Below, one piece after another: positions 1 through 9,062 of a stretch of DNA of 64,000 nucleotides (positions within the stretch are counted from its first letter, which is position 1; the number at the start of each line of letters is the position of its first letter). The notes under the pieces are model-generated. The model worked only from the letters and a program-made list of their open reading frames with translations, had not been told where the DNA came from and ran no database searches. Source of the stretch: Nitrososphaerota archaeon (lineage in GTDB: Archaea; Thermoproteota; Nitrososphaeria; Nitrososphaerales; Gagatemarchaeaceae); assembly GCA_027886905.1 (NCBI GenBank), contig JAPCJO010000004.1, positions 2,923-66,922 on the forward strand, given 5' to 3'. A program made the position numbers and the translations under genes.

Positions 1-423
1 GCTCGTGCTTGAGCTGGAGCTCGTGCTGGAAGACGAGGTCGAGTTCGCATTCGGGGAGTACGCGAACGTCACGACGCTCGAAGCGATTGCACCGTTGCCC
101 CCCCAAGTGGCGTTGACGGTGAAGGTACCGCTGTTCCAGGCCGCGTTCCCTCCGGGGTGGGAAGTGTAGCTGAAGCTGCCGTTGACCGTGCTGGGGATCA
201 CTTCGGTGATGTCAGCCACCGTCCCGGCTTGGTTCTTAACCGTGATTATGACGGCGGTGTTCGCACCGGGGACCGGCGATATCGCGCCGGTTATCAAGAT
301 CGGCTGGAGGCCGGAATAGGAGGATGCGTCGGTCTGGAGCGTCATCGTGTAGGTCGTCGCATACGCGGGGGCGATGGCCAGCGACAAGGCAAGGGCGAGC
401 GCGAGTAGGCTCAAAATTCTCAC
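1..423 (-). CDS. Secreted Ser/Thr-rich surface protein (3' end beyond window)
   Basis: Reading the minus strand from a GTG at 423 gives about 141 codons without a stop up to the window edge. The ORF track misses it. Residues 1-22 look like a signal peptide: a short basic start, a Leu/Ala-rich core and an A-x-A site (AIAPAYA). A beta-sandwich-like stretch follows (ITGAISPVPGANTAVIITVK, later TVNATWGGNGAIASSVV), resembling invasin/Ig-like repeats of secreted archaeal proteins. The visible end is a low-complexity Ser/Thr linker (NSTSSSSTSSSSS), a common O-glycosylated spacer before a membrane anchor. An in-frame TTG at 444 is an alternative start and would add MTRRSEA. The exact function is unknown. 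Export is well supported and the linker is seen directly. Confidence 0.72.
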   Translation of the reverse strand, partial: MRILSLLALALALSLAIAPAYATTYTMTLQTDASSYSGLQPILITGAISPVPGANTAVIITVKNQAGTVADITEVIPSTVNGSFSYTSHPGGNAAWNSGTFTVNATWGGNGAIASSVVTFAYSPNANSTSSSSTSSSSSTS

Positions 424-473
424 GGCCTCGCTGCGACGAGTCAAATCCTTCTTTTCCGGGGTCGGGTCCCGGG

Positions 474-480
474 GATTTAA
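474..480 (-). promoter_or_regulatory. Possible TATA box for the secreted protein
   Basis: Minus-strand TTAAATC lies 30-55 nt upstream of the candidate TTG (444) and GTG (423) starts. It is short and lies just before the purH 3' end, so support is modest. Confidence 0.35.
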
Positions 481-496
481 GACATACCGACGAACT

Positions 497-2128
497 CTAG
501 TGCTTGAACGCCCTCGTGTGCGTCATGGCCATCGCGATCCCGTACTCGTCGGCGGCCCTGACCACCTCGTCGTCGCTGATGGAGCCACCAGGTTGGATGA
601 CGGCGACAACGCCCGCCTTGCCCAAGAGGTCGACGTTGTCGCGGAACGGGAAGAAGCCGTCAGAGGCGCAGACCGTCCCTTTCGCCCTGGCTCCCGCGTT
701 GTCGAGCGCGATCTTCACCGCCCCGCTCCTTTTCCTGAAGCTGGCCACGCCGAGCGTCCAGAACTCCTGGAGAGCCCCTCCTTTGGAGGCGCGACCGTCC
801 GCAACGACTATGCCGTTCGACTGCACTCGCCTCACCACCTCCCACGCCGCCAGCAACTTTAGGACCGTCCCCTCGTCCGGCTTGGCCTTGGTGGGGAAGG
901 TGAGCTTGCCCCTGTCCAGCTTCTTCCGGTAGTCAGCCGCTTCCTGAAGGAGCAGCGCCCCCTCGAGCTCCTTGATGTCGTACCCGTATTCCGGCCTCCC
1001 GACCGCCTCTATCATCCGGATCTTCTTCTTCTGTTTCGCCGCGAGTATCTGCCGCGCCGCCGGCTCGTAGCCGGGGGCGATCAGGATCTCCGTGTAGACC
1101 GAGTCGTCCTTCACGCCCTCGTTCTTGCCTATGAGCAGCGCCGCGGCTTCGTCCACCTCGCGGTTCACGACGACCGTCCCCCCAAAGTCCGCCTCGGGGT
1201 CGCACGCGTGCGCAAGGGCGTATGCCCCCGCGATAGTCGGCGCGAACGCGAACCCGCTGATCTGCCCGTGCTTCACGGTCGCCGCCGCGAGGACGCCTTC
1301 GAAACCCTCCAGGATGTCGTAGGCGCTCCCGATGTCAAGGTAGTTGTTGAAAGAGAGGGGCTCGCCCGAGAGCTGCTTCCAGGCAGTCATGCTCTTGGCC
1401 CCATCGATGGAGTATATCGCGGCCTTCTGGTCGGGGTTCTCCCCGTACCTCGCGTCCTGGTGCTTTGAGGCGGACAGCACGAACCTGCCGGGGAAGACCT
1501 CCCCCGGCGCGAACCTCCTCCTCAGCTCGTTGTAGATCGCCGCATCGTAGGAAGAGGTTATCGCGAAGGCCTCCACGGCCAACGACCTCCTGAGCTCGAG
1601 ACCGACCATCCCGCCCCTCCCGCCGAGCTCGTCAAGCACCTGCGCATAGAACCTGGGCGCCGGGACCACGGTGACGTACGCGTGGTTCTTGGTCGACGCC
1701 CTGACCATCGAAGGCCCGCCTATGTCGATGTTCTCTACGACCGTCTCGTCGGTCGCGGCGGGGTCCCTCGCCACCTTCTCGAAGGGGTAGAAGTTGCACA
1801 CCACCATGTCGATGGGGGAGACGCCCATGGACTTGAGCTCGCGCATGTGCCCCGCGTCCCCCCTCTTGGCGAGTATGGCGGCGAAGAGGTTCGAGTGGAG
1901 CGTCTTCACCCGCCCGTCGAGCGCCTCCGAGAGGCCCATCGCCTCGCCGAGGCTCTTGACCTCGACCCCCGCGTCCTTGAGCGCGGTGTAGGTCCCACCC
2001 GTGGCCAGGAGCGAGACCTTGAACGAGCGAAGCCCTTTCGCAAAATCTACCAGCCCCGACTTGTCCGCCACGCTGAGTATCGCGGCCTTGACCTGGACGT
2101 CGTCGACCGTCTTCGGCACTCGCTTCAC
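497..2128 (-). CDS. purH: PurH: IMP cyclohydrolase / AICAR formyltransferase (diverged)
   Basis: 543 codons from a GTG start, close to the usual ~520-550 residues of bifunctional PurH, which carries out the last two steps to IMP. The N-terminal MGS-like cyclohydrolase part (about 1-200) has AAILSVADKSGLVDFAKGL and a GGT motif. The C-terminal AICARFT part has RYGENPDQ, VKHG (the Lys-His pair) and DFGG, and ends in IQPGGSISDDEV and a final FKH. Some signature positions differ from the usual family: NPHQ reads NPDQ, NPCG after Lys-His reads GQISG, and the GIGAGQMSRV-type folate loop reads ADGRASKGGALQEF. Formyl-donor use may therefore differ (inference). The gene is divergent from the purS operon and shares a ~110 bp promoter region with it. 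Confidence 0.9.
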   Translation of the reverse strand: MKRVPKTVDDVQVKAAILSVADKSGLVDFAKGLRSFKVSLLATGGTYTALKDAGVEVKSLGEAMGLSEALDGRVKTLHSNLFAAILAKRGDAGHMRELKSMGVSPIDMVVCNFYPFEKVARDPAATDETVVENIDIGGPSMVRASTKNHAYVTVVPAPRFYAQVLDELGGRGGMVGLELRRSLAVEAFAITSSYDAAIYNELRRRFAPGEVFPGRFVLSASKHQDARYGENPDQKAAIYSIDGAKSMTAWKQLSGEPLSFNNYLDIGSAYDILEGFEGVLAAATVKHGQISGFAFAPTIAGAYALAHACDPEADFGGTVVVNREVDEAAALLIGKNEGVKDDSVYTEILIAPGYEPAARQILAAKQKKKIRMIEAVGRPEYGYDIKELEGALLLQEAADYRKKLDRGKLTFPTKAKPDEGTVLKLLAAWEVVRRVQSNGIVVADGRASKGGALQEFWTLGVASFRKRSGAVKIALDNAGARAKGTVCASDGFFPFRDNVDLLGKAGVVAVIQPGGSISDDEVVRAADEYGIAMAMTHTRAFKH

Positions 2129-2217
2129 CCGCTCTCCTCTGACCCCGCCTTCCCGCCGGCTTGGCTATTTCGCCGTATCGGTGCGAGAGCGGATTAGCAC
2201 GAACGGCTCAAATCCGA

Positions 2218-2225
2218 TTTAAATA
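2218..2225. promoter_or_regulatory. TATA-like TTTAAATA in the divergent purH/purS promoter region
   Basis: TTTAAATA is nearly palindromic and sits between purH (start 2128, minus) and purS (start about 2237-2273, plus). It could place a start near 2195 for purH or near 2247 for purS. If it serves purS, the true purS start is the GTG at 2273 rather than the TTG at 2237. Confidence 0.5.
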
Positions 2226-2236
2226 GACGCGAAAAA

Positions 2237-2527
2237 TTGGCGTTATTTACGACTAAAGGTCGCACGTTCGAGGTGAGCGTGGTCATCTCCAACAAGCCGG
2301 GTGTGAGGGAGCCAGAGGGTGAGACCATACTCCACGACCTCGTCGCCAAGTCTGGCTTCAAGCAGGTTGAGTCTATCCGCGCCGGCAAGTACCTCCGCGT
2401 CAAGGTCGTCGCGCCCGACCCCGCTTCAGCGAGGAAGCTCGTCGAGAAGATGTGCAACGAGCTGCGTATATTTAACCCGGCGGCGCATTCGTGCGAAGTG
2501 TCCATCGGGAGGGTCCCGGGCCAGTGA
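2237..2527 (+). CDS. purS: PurS subunit of FGAM synthase
   Basis: This is the small PurS subunit, which bridges PurQ and PurL in the tripartite formylglycinamidine ribonucleotide synthase. As drawn it has 96 residues, slightly long for PurS (~80-90). The core FEVSVVISNKPGVREPEGET fits the family's first strand and the conserved PG-x-x-x-PEG turn, and the end RIFNPAAHSCEVSI fits its last strand. The drawn start is TTG. GTG codons at 2273 and 2279 are plausible alternatives, because the only clear TATA (2218) would put the transcript start beyond 2237. The stop overlaps the purQ GTG by 4 nt (GTGA). Confidence 0.88.
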   Translation: MALFTTKGRTFEVSVVISNKPGVREPEGETILHDLVAKSGFKQVESIRAGKYLRVKVVAPDPASARKLVEKMCNELRIFNPAAHSCEVSIGRVPGQ

Positions 2528-3240
2528 GGGTCGCCGTCATCAGGTTCCCGGGCAGCAACTGCGACCTCGACATGATGGCCGCTCTCAGGATGATCAAGGG
2601 GGTCGAACCCGACCTCGTCTGGCACGAGGACGTCAGCCTGGGGAGGGAGGACTACGGCGCCGTGATCCTCCCGGGCGGGTTCGCCTTCGCGGACCGCCTC
2701 AGGGCGGGGGCGATAGCCGCGAACTCGCCAGCCATGGCGACGGTCAAGCGGCTCGCGGACCGCGGCCTTCCCGTGCTCGGGGTCTGCAACGGCTTTCAGA
2801 TCCTGGTCGAGAGCGGTCTCCTCCCGGGGGCGCTACTCCGCAACTCCACGCTGAAGTTTGTGTGCAAGTGGACGCACGTCCGCGTCGAGAACACGCGCAC
2901 GCCGTTCACCTCAGGGCTCCGCGAAGGCCAGGTCCTCAGCATGCCCATCGCGCACGGCGAAGGCAGGTTCTTTCTCCCCCACGCCGAGCTCGCGCAGCTC
3001 GAGAGGGACGGGCTCGTCGCCTTCAGGTACTGTGACGCCTCCGGAAGGCCCACGCTCTCCAGCAACCCCACCGGGACGCTGCACAACATCGCGGGGGTCT
3101 GCAACAAGGCGGGGAACGTCGTGGGCCTTATGCCCCACCCGGAGAGGGCCGTCGAGGCGCTCCTCAGCCCGCTAGGCCACCCCGACGGCGCGGTGGTCCT
3201 TTCGTCCATCTTGGTAAAGTCCGGAGGAAGGCGGGCTTGA
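2524..3240 (+). CDS. purQ: PurQ glutaminase subunit of FGAM synthase
   Basis: Class I glutamine amidotransferase supplying ammonia to PurL. I chose the GTG at 2524 rather than the track's 2491 because it begins exactly at the family N-terminus (VRVAVIRFPGSNCD) and overlaps the purS stop by 4 nt. The nucleophile Cys is in GVCNGFQIL, and the catalytic His is in LMPHPERAVE near the C-terminus. At 238 residues it is normal for stand-alone PurQ. The position between purS and purL matches the usual purSQL order. Confidence 0.95.
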   Translation: MRVAVIRFPGSNCDLDMMAALRMIKGVEPDLVWHEDVSLGREDYGAVILPGGFAFADRLRAGAIAANSPAMATVKRLADRGLPVLGVCNGFQILVESGLLPGALLRNSTLKFVCKWTHVRVENTRTPFTSGLREGQVLSMPIAHGEGRFFLPHAELAQLERDGLVAFRYCDASGRPTLSSNPTGTLHNIAGVCNKAGNVVGLMPHPERAVEALLSPLGHPDGAVVLSSILVKSGGRRA

Positions 3241-5453
3241 ATGCGGAGCAGTTGGGCCTGGGCCTGACGGCCCAGGAGATCGCCTTCGTCAGGAAGTCGC
3301 TCGGGCGCGAGCCCAACGAGACCGAGTGGTCGATAATCGACGCCGAGTGGTCAGAGCACAGCAGCTACAAGTCCTCTCGGGGCCTCCTCAAGCTCTTCCC
3401 GACCACGGGCAAGCGTGTCGTCCTCGGTCCGGGATACGACGCGGGGGTAGTTGACGTCGGGGATGGGTACGTGGTGACGCTGCACATCGAGAGCCACAAC
3501 CACCCCTCCGCGGTCGACCCCTACGGGGGCGCCTCCACGGGCATTGGCGGGGTCCTTAGGGACATCCTGTCCGTGGCGAGCAGGCCCATCGCGCTCGTGG
3601 ACATCCTGCGCTTCGGGCTCATCGAGAAGAGCGGCCACTCGAGGTGGCTCCTCAAGAACGTGGTGAGGGGGATCGCCGACTATGGGAACTGCGTTGGCGT
3701 CCCGACCGTCGCGGGGGAGATAGAGTTCGACGACTCCTTCGAGAGGAACTGCCTCGTGGACGTCGCGTGCGTGGGCCTCGGAAGGAAGGAAGACCTCATC
3801 CTCGGCGAGGCGAAGGCTCCCGGGGACGTCCTTGTCCTCATTGGGGGGAGCACGGGGAGGGACGGGATCAAGGGCGCGACCTTCGCCTCGAAGAATCTCA
3901 AGGAGGACGCCGCGAGCGAGCGCTCATCGGTCCAGGTCCCCGACCCCTTCATGAAGAAGCTTCTCCTCGACTCCATCCTCGAGATAATCGCGAACCGCGG
4001 AGACGTCCGCGGGATGAAGGACCTCGGAGGAGGGGGCCTCTCGACGGCGCTCTCCGAGGTCGCCTCCAAGGGAGGGACGGGCGTCGACGTGGAGCTGAAG
4101 CGGGTAAGGCTCCGCGAAGACGACATGTCGCCCACCGAGATAATGATATCAGAGTCCCAGGAGAGGATGCTCCTCGTCCTCCCGCCGGGCACGGACGGCG
4201 GGAAGGGAGTGATCTCCGTCCTCGAGAAGTACGGGGTGCCCCACTCCGTCATAGGAAAGGTCACGTCCACCCCCAAGCTCGTGCTCAGGTGGGACGGACG
4301 GGTGGTCGCGGACCTACCAGCCTCCCTGGTAACGGACGCGCCTCTCATCGACTGGCCTTACAGTAAGCCGGCGTCGCCTCGCGTCGCCCCTCGGCCCGCG
4401 GCCCGCCGAGACGAGCCCAGCCTCGACGACGCGCTGCTCGCCCTCCTCTCTTCCCCGAACATCGCGAGCAAGAGGTGGGTCTACCAGCAGTATGACCACG
4501 AGGTGGGCGTTAGGACCGTGGTCAAGCCAGGCCAGGCCGATGCCGCGGTGCTGAGGCTCCCCAACGGGCGCTTCCTCGCGATAAAGGGCGACGGGAACAG
4601 CAGACACGCCGCGCTCGACCCGTACGCGGGGGCCGCGGGCTGCGTCGCCGAGGCCTGCAGGAACGTCGTCGCCGTAGGAGCGGAGCCCATCGCCCTTGTG
4701 GACCACCTCCAATCCGGCGACCCCTCCGACCCGGGGGTCTACTGGGCCTTTCGGGAGAACCTGAGGGGGATGGCCGACTATTGCAAGGCCTTCGGCCTCC
4801 CCGTCGTGGGAGGGAAGGTCAGCTTCTACAACGAAGACTCCGCCACGGGCCGCGCGATAAAGCCGAGCCCCATCGCCCTCGTGGTGGGCCTCGTGTCCGC
4901 AGAGGCGAATATTAGGACGATGGGGTTCAAGCGCGAGGGAGACTCGGTCGTGGTGGTCGGCGAAACGATGCTGGAGATGGCGGGCTCCGAGCTCTCCTCA
5001 AGGTTCCCCAAGAGCGTCAGCCTCCCTTCGCAATCCCCACGAGTCGACGCCGGGCAAGACCTGAAGACCTGCCAGGCCGTCCTGCATCTCATCCAGAAGG
5101 GCCTAGTTGACGCGGTCCACGACTGCTCTAGCGGTGGCCTCGGGGTCGCTTTGGCCGAGATGGCAATCTCCGGCGCCCTCGGCGCGAAGGTCGACCTCTC
5201 GCTCGCCCCCAGCACCTGCCGCCGGACCCTGGAGACCGCCTTCTCCGAGTCCCACGGGCGGTTCGTCGTCTCGGGCCGCGACGCCGCTGCCATCACCTCA
5301 TCCCTCAGGGACGCTCGCGTGCCTCACGCCGTCGTGGGGAAGGTGGGAGGCTCGTCCCTCTCCCTCTCTGCAGGACGCTCACCAGTCGCAACCGTCGGCG
5401 TCTCCTCGATGAGGTCAAAGTGGGAAGGCGCGATCCCGGAGCTGATGGACTAG
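3237..5453 (+). CDS. purL: PurL, FGAM synthase catalytic subunit
   Basis: 738 residues, the size of the small PurL type that needs separate PurS and PurQ, both present just upstream. The TTG start overlaps the purQ stop (TTGA). Visible motifs are EWSEHSSYKSSRG near residue 40 (the conserved WSEH-x-SYKSS, holding the catalytic His), HIESHNHPSAVDPYGGAST for metal/ATP binding, and a second half repeating the same fold (DPYAGAAGCVAEACRNV). The protein converts FGAR to FGAM with ATP and ammonia channelled from PurQ. It is followed directly by purF with no gap. Confidence 0.96.
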   Translation: MNAEQLGLGLTAQEIAFVRKSLGREPNETEWSIIDAEWSEHSSYKSSRGLLKLFPTTGKRVVLGPGYDAGVVDVGDGYVVTLHIESHNHPSAVDPYGGASTGIGGVLRDILSVASRPIALVDILRFGLIEKSGHSRWLLKNVVRGIADYGNCVGVPTVAGEIEFDDSFERNCLVDVACVGLGRKEDLILGEAKAPGDVLVLIGGSTGRDGIKGATFASKNLKEDAASERSSVQVPDPFMKKLLLDSILEIIANRGDVRGMKDLGGGGLSTALSEVASKGGTGVDVELKRVRLREDDMSPTEIMISESQERMLLVLPPGTDGGKGVISVLEKYGVPHSVIGKVTSTPKLVLRWDGRVVADLPASLVTDAPLIDWPYSKPASPRVAPRPAARRDEPSLDDALLALLSSPNIASKRWVYQQYDHEVGVRTVVKPGQADAAVLRLPNGRFLAIKGDGNSRHAALDPYAGAAGCVAEACRNVVAVGAEPIALVDHLQSGDPSDPGVYWAFRENLRGMADYCKAFGLPVVGGKVSFYNEDSATGRAIKPSPIALVVGLVSAEANIRTMGFKREGDSVVVVGETMLEMAGSELSSRFPKSVSLPSQSPRVDAGQDLKTCQAVLHLIQKGLVDAVHDCSSGGLGVALAEMAISGALGAKVDLSLAPSTCRRTLETAFSESHGRFVVSGRDAAAITSSLRDARVPHAVVGKVGGSSLSLSAGRSPVATVGVSSMRSKWEGAIPELMD

Positions 5454-6884
5454 ATGGGCGCCAGGGAAAAGTGCGGAGTCTTCGGGGCGTACTCGAGCAA
5501 GGGCACCGACGTCGTCCCCAAGGTGCTTAAGGGGCTGGAAGCCCTACAGCACAGGGGCCAAGAGTCTTGGGGGATAGCCATCCACGGGAAGCCCGTCTTC
5601 AAGCGGATGGGGCTGGCCTTCAACTGGATCAACTTCGCCCGGGAGCTCGCCGGGTACAAGGGCGGCTCAGGCATCGGGCACATCAGGTACTCGACCAAGG
5701 GCCGCTCCAACCTCGGGAACGCGCAGCCTATCCAGTTCGGGACCGAGTTCAGCATCGCCCACAACGGGACCATCGTCAACACCGGGGACCTTCAGAAGAC
5801 CGTCCTCGCGTCCCGCGGAAGCGCCGACTGCTCCACCGACACCAAGGTGGTCGGGCACAGGCTTCTCCAGATCCTCAAGGACGAGAACGACTGGTTCTGG
5901 GCGTTCGAGCGCCTCGCCAAGGAGGTGAAGGGAGCCTACTCGTTCACGATACTCAACAAGCAGGGCGAGGTCTTCGCGGCTCGGGACCCGAGGGGCTACA
6001 GGCCTCTCTGCCTGGGTCTCATCGAAAGGTCGGGGACCTATGTCGCCGCCTCCGAGAGCTGCGCCCTGACCGCCGTGGGGGCCCAGTTCATCCGCGACGT
6101 CGCGCCGGGCGAGATGATCCGGCTGGGCAGCCCAAAGAAGGGCTTCGAGGCGTTCCGGTTCGCTCCCAAAGTCGCACCGGCCCACTGCTCCTTCGAGTAC
6201 ACCTACTTCGCCCATCCCGCGTCCGTCATCGACGGCATCAACGTCTACGAGGCGAGGAAGAACGTCGGGAAGATCCTAGCCCGCCGGAGGAAGATGAAGG
6301 GGAAGGTCGTCATCCCCGTGCCGGACTCGGCCCGCCCCGCCGCGCTCGGCTACTCCACGGAGAGCGGGATCCCGATGGACGAGGGCCTCATGAAGGACAG
6401 GTACCGGCGCAAGGGGAGCATGAGGAGTTTCATCGAGCCCAAGCAGGGCGGGCGCGAGGAAGTCGTGAGGCGGATAATCCCGATAAAGGAGACGATTCAG
6501 CATAGGGACGTCATCGTGGTCGACGACAGCGTCGTGCGGGGCACGAGCTCCGAGATAATCGTCAACGCGCTCCGCGAGGCCGGGGCCAAGAGCGTCAAGA
6601 TGGCGATCACCTTCCCGCCTATCATGCACCCGTGCTACATGGGGGTCGACTTCCCAAGCAGGCAGGAGCTCCTCGCATACAGGGTCGCGCGCGACGAGAC
6701 CGACATCGAGGTGATAAGCGCCAAGGTCGCAAAGTCCCTGGGGGTCGACGAGCTCCACTACAACGACATCGACGGGCTGGCCGAGGCGATAGGCCTCCCG
6801 AAGGACAGCCTCTGCTTCGCGTGCATCAACGGGGACTACTCCAAGCTGGGCATACCCGAGCAGAAAAAAGAGACGAAGGGCTGA
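5454..6884 (+). CDS. purF: PurF amidophosphoribosyltransferase (Fe-S type)
   Basis: Catalyses the first committed purine step, PRPP + Gln to phosphoribosylamine. Residues 1-6 (MGAREK) would be a short propeptide exposing Cys7 (CGVFGAY), the N-terminal nucleophile. The PRPP loop is VIVVDDSVVRGTSS. Cysteines at positions matching the Bacillus-type [4Fe-4S] ligands are visible: one in AHCSFEY, one in MHPCYMG and the pair in CFACINGDY. This should therefore be the cluster-containing class (inference from known PurF). 476 residues is normal. ATG immediately follows the purL stop, and purN follows 7 nt later. Confidence 0.96.
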   Translation: MGAREKCGVFGAYSSKGTDVVPKVLKGLEALQHRGQESWGIAIHGKPVFKRMGLAFNWINFARELAGYKGGSGIGHIRYSTKGRSNLGNAQPIQFGTEFSIAHNGTIVNTGDLQKTVLASRGSADCSTDTKVVGHRLLQILKDENDWFWAFERLAKEVKGAYSFTILNKQGEVFAARDPRGYRPLCLGLIERSGTYVAASESCALTAVGAQFIRDVAPGEMIRLGSPKKGFEAFRFAPKVAPAHCSFEYTYFAHPASVIDGINVYEARKNVGKILARRRKMKGKVVIPVPDSARPAALGYSTESGIPMDEGLMKDRYRRKGSMRSFIEPKQGGREEVVRRIIPIKETIQHRDVIVVDDSVVRGTSSEIIVNALREAGAKSVKMAITFPPIMHPCYMGVDFPSRQELLAYRVARDETDIEVISAKVAKSLGVDELHYNDIDGLAEAIGLPKDSLCFACINGDYSKLGIPEQKKETKG

Positions 6885-6891
6885 AGCTCCC

Positions 6892-7521
6892 TTGCCCACC
6901 TGCAACATCGGCATCCTCGTCTCGGGCAGGGGGAGCAACATGCTCGCGATAATCCGAGCGATCGAGCGGAAGCGGATCAAGGGCGCGAGGGTGGCCGTCG
7001 TCATCAGCGACAAGCGCGAGGCGAAGGCGCTCGACTCGGCCATGAGGCACGGGGTCGACGCGGTGTGGCTCGACCCAGCCGAGGCCGCCAGCAGGCTAGA
7101 CTACGACATGAGGCTCCTCGACGTCCTCAAGGACAAGGGGGTGACGCCGAAGGATGGCCTCGTGCTGCTGGCCGGGTTCATGAGGCTCCTCTCGCCCGAG
7201 TTCGTCGAGGCCTTCGGGGGCAGGATCCTGAACATCCACCCCTCGCTCCTCCCGTCGTTCCCGGGGCTCAGGGCCCAGGAACAGGCGCTGGAGCGCGAAG
7301 TCAAGGTCTCCGGGTGCACGGTGCACTTCGTCGTCCCCGAGGTGGACTCCGGTCCCATCGTCCTCCAGAGGGCGGTGAAGGTCGAGGAGGGGGACACGCC
7401 CGAGACCCTCTCGGCGCGCATCCTAAGGCAGGAGCACCTCATCTACCCCATCGCGGTGAGGCTCTTCGTCGAGGGAAGGCTAAAGATTGAGGGCCGCAAG
7501 GTGTTGATACGAGGGAAATGA
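6892..7521 (+). CDS. purN: PurN glycinamide ribonucleotide formyltransferase
   Basis: Transfers a formyl group from 10-formyl-THF to GAR. The TTG start gives MPTCNIGILVSGRGSN, the family phosphate-binding N-terminus. The catalytic segment is NIHPSLLPSFPG, followed by the folate-pocket Asp in VPEVDSGPIVLQ. 209 residues is the standard PurN length. Use of PurN rather than PurT fits the folate genes directly downstream. The stop overlaps the folD ATG by 4 nt. Confidence 0.95.
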   Translation: MPTCNIGILVSGRGSNMLAIIRAIERKRIKGARVAVVISDKREAKALDSAMRHGVDAVWLDPAEAASRLDYDMRLLDVLKDKGVTPKDGLVLLAGFMRLLSPEFVEAFGGRILNIHPSLLPSFPGLRAQEQALEREVKVSGCTVHFVVPEVDSGPIVLQRAVKVEEGDTPETLSARILRQEHLIYPIAVRLFVEGRLKIEGRKVLIRGK

Positions 7522-8396
7522 CCGCGGTCATAATGGACGGGAAGGCCCTGGCGGCCGAGATCAAGGCACGCCTATCGCAGGAGACCCGGATGATGGAGGG
7601 CGCTGGAGTAGAGCCGAAGCTCGCGACCATCCTGGTGGGCGACGACGCCCCCTCCAAGGTCTACGTGGCGGGCAAGCACCGGGCCGCAAAGGAGCTGGGC
7701 ATCAGGGTGGAGGGGTTCCACCTTCCTGGGACATCCCCCGCCAGAGACCTCGAGCTCCTCATACGCCGGCTCAACGCCGACAGGTCAGTGAACGGGATAA
7801 TCCTCGAGCTCCCCCTCCCCTCTCACCTCGACGCCAGGCAGATGATCGATCTGATCGCGCCAGAGAAGGACGTCGACGGGCTCACGGCGGTGAACATGGG
7901 GCACCTCTTCTACAACAGGGGAGTCCTGGTCCCTTGCACGCCCAAGGGGATCATGGAGCTCCTGAGCCACTACAAAGTCTTGCTCGCGGGGTCGAGGTGC
8001 GTGGTCATCAACCGGAGCGCGCTCGTGGGGAGGCCGCTGATGCACCTTCTCCTGGCCGAGGACGCGACCGTCACCGTCTGCCACTCAAAGTCCGTCGACT
8101 TCCTCTCGTTGACCCGACAGGCGGACGTCCTGGTCACGGCCGTGGGACGTCGTCCCGGATTCACGCTGACCAGAGACATGGTCAAGGACGGCGCCGTGGT
8201 GATAGACGTCGCGATGAACAGGGTTCACGGGAAGCTCGTCGGCGACGCGGAGTTCGACGAGGTCGCGGCGAAGGCCTCGATGATCACCCCCGTGCCCGGA
8301 GGCGTCGGGCCCATGACCATCGCCATGCTCATGGAGAACACGCTAATCGCCGCCGCGCTCCAGGGCGGGCTGAAGGACGCTGGGGTGCTGAAGTGA
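7518..8396 (+). CDS. folD: FolD methylene-THF dehydrogenase/cyclohydrolase
   Basis: 292 residues, typical of bifunctional FolD, which makes the 10-formyl-THF used by PurN and PurH. The substrate-binding Lys is in VYVAGKHRAAKELG. The NAD(P) region has VVINRSALVGRPL, and the C-terminal signature is PVPGGVGPMTIAMLMENT. The ATG overlaps the purN stop (ATGA), placing one-carbon supply and use in one transcript. Confidence 0.95.
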   Translation: MTAVIMDGKALAAEIKARLSQETRMMEGAGVEPKLATILVGDDAPSKVYVAGKHRAAKELGIRVEGFHLPGTSPARDLELLIRRLNADRSVNGIILELPLPSHLDARQMIDLIAPEKDVDGLTAVNMGHLFYNRGVLVPCTPKGIMELLSHYKVLLAGSRCVVINRSALVGRPLMHLLLAEDATVTVCHSKSVDFLSLTRQADVLVTAVGRRPGFTLTRDMVKDGAVVIDVAMNRVHGKLVGDAEFDEVAAKASMITPVPGGVGPMTIAMLMENTLIAAALQGGLKDAGVLK

Positions 8397-9014
8397 TTGC
8401 GGGGGGGCTCCGAAGGCGGGGTCACCGCTAGGGGGAGGAAGCAGGCGCTAAGGGCCGGGGCGCTCCGGAAGAGGAGGTCAGTCGACCGCGAGGAGCTCGC
8501 GGCGCTCAGCTCCCGCGTGGAGGCGAACCTTCTGTCCACGAAAGAGTACAAGGGCGCGACCCTGCTGATCTCATACTGCGCAAAGGAGGACGAGGTCCAG
8601 ACCCGCCCGATCATAGAGAGGGCGCTCGCTGAAGGGAAGCGCGTCGCCGTGATAGTGACCGACGTGGCGTCGAAGACGCTCAGCTTCTCAGAGATCAAGT
8701 CCTTCAAGGACGACCTCGCCCCGGGGGCCTTCCGGATACTCGAGCCCAAGCCAGGGCGGATCCGCCCCGTCTCCATCGCGCAGGCCGACGTCGTCCTCGT
8801 CCCGCTCGTCGCATGGGACTCGAAGGGGCACCGCCTCGGCTACGGAGCGGGCTACTTCGACCGCGCCCTCGCGGGGGCGAAGGCGATAACAAAGGTTGGG
8901 CTCGCGCTCGAGTCGCAGCGCCTGGCTCACATCCCCGCGTCGAGGCACGACGTCCCGCTCGACGTCATAGTGACCGAGAGGAGGGTCGTCAGGCCTTCCA
9001 AGAGGCGAAGCTGA
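8397..9014 (+). CDS. 5-formyltetrahydrofolate cyclo-ligase family protein
   Basis: The family signature GHRLGYGAGYFDRAL is near residue 145, with a basic N-terminal nucleotide-binding stretch (RKQALRAGALRKRRS). The enzyme converts 5-formyl-THF to 5,10-methenyl-THF using ATP and so feeds FolD. The only start directly after the folD stop is a TTG at 8397. This N-terminus is Gly-rich and poorly conserved, so the real start could lie further in. 205 residues is normal. Bacterial relatives have been called ygfA or fau, and the symbol is left blank here. Confidence 0.9.
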   Translation: MRGGSEGGVTARGRKQALRAGALRKRRSVDREELAALSSRVEANLLSTKEYKGATLLISYCAKEDEVQTRPIIERALAEGKRVAVIVTDVASKTLSFSEIKSFKDDLAPGAFRILEPKPGRIRPVSIAQADVVLVPLVAWDSKGHRLGYGAGYFDRALAGAKAITKVGLALESQRLAHIPASRHDVPLDVIVTERRVVRPSKRRS

Positions 9015-9062
9015 AGAAGAAAGCATTCAAAAACAGAGAAAGGCGGGGAGTGGGCAGAGAGA

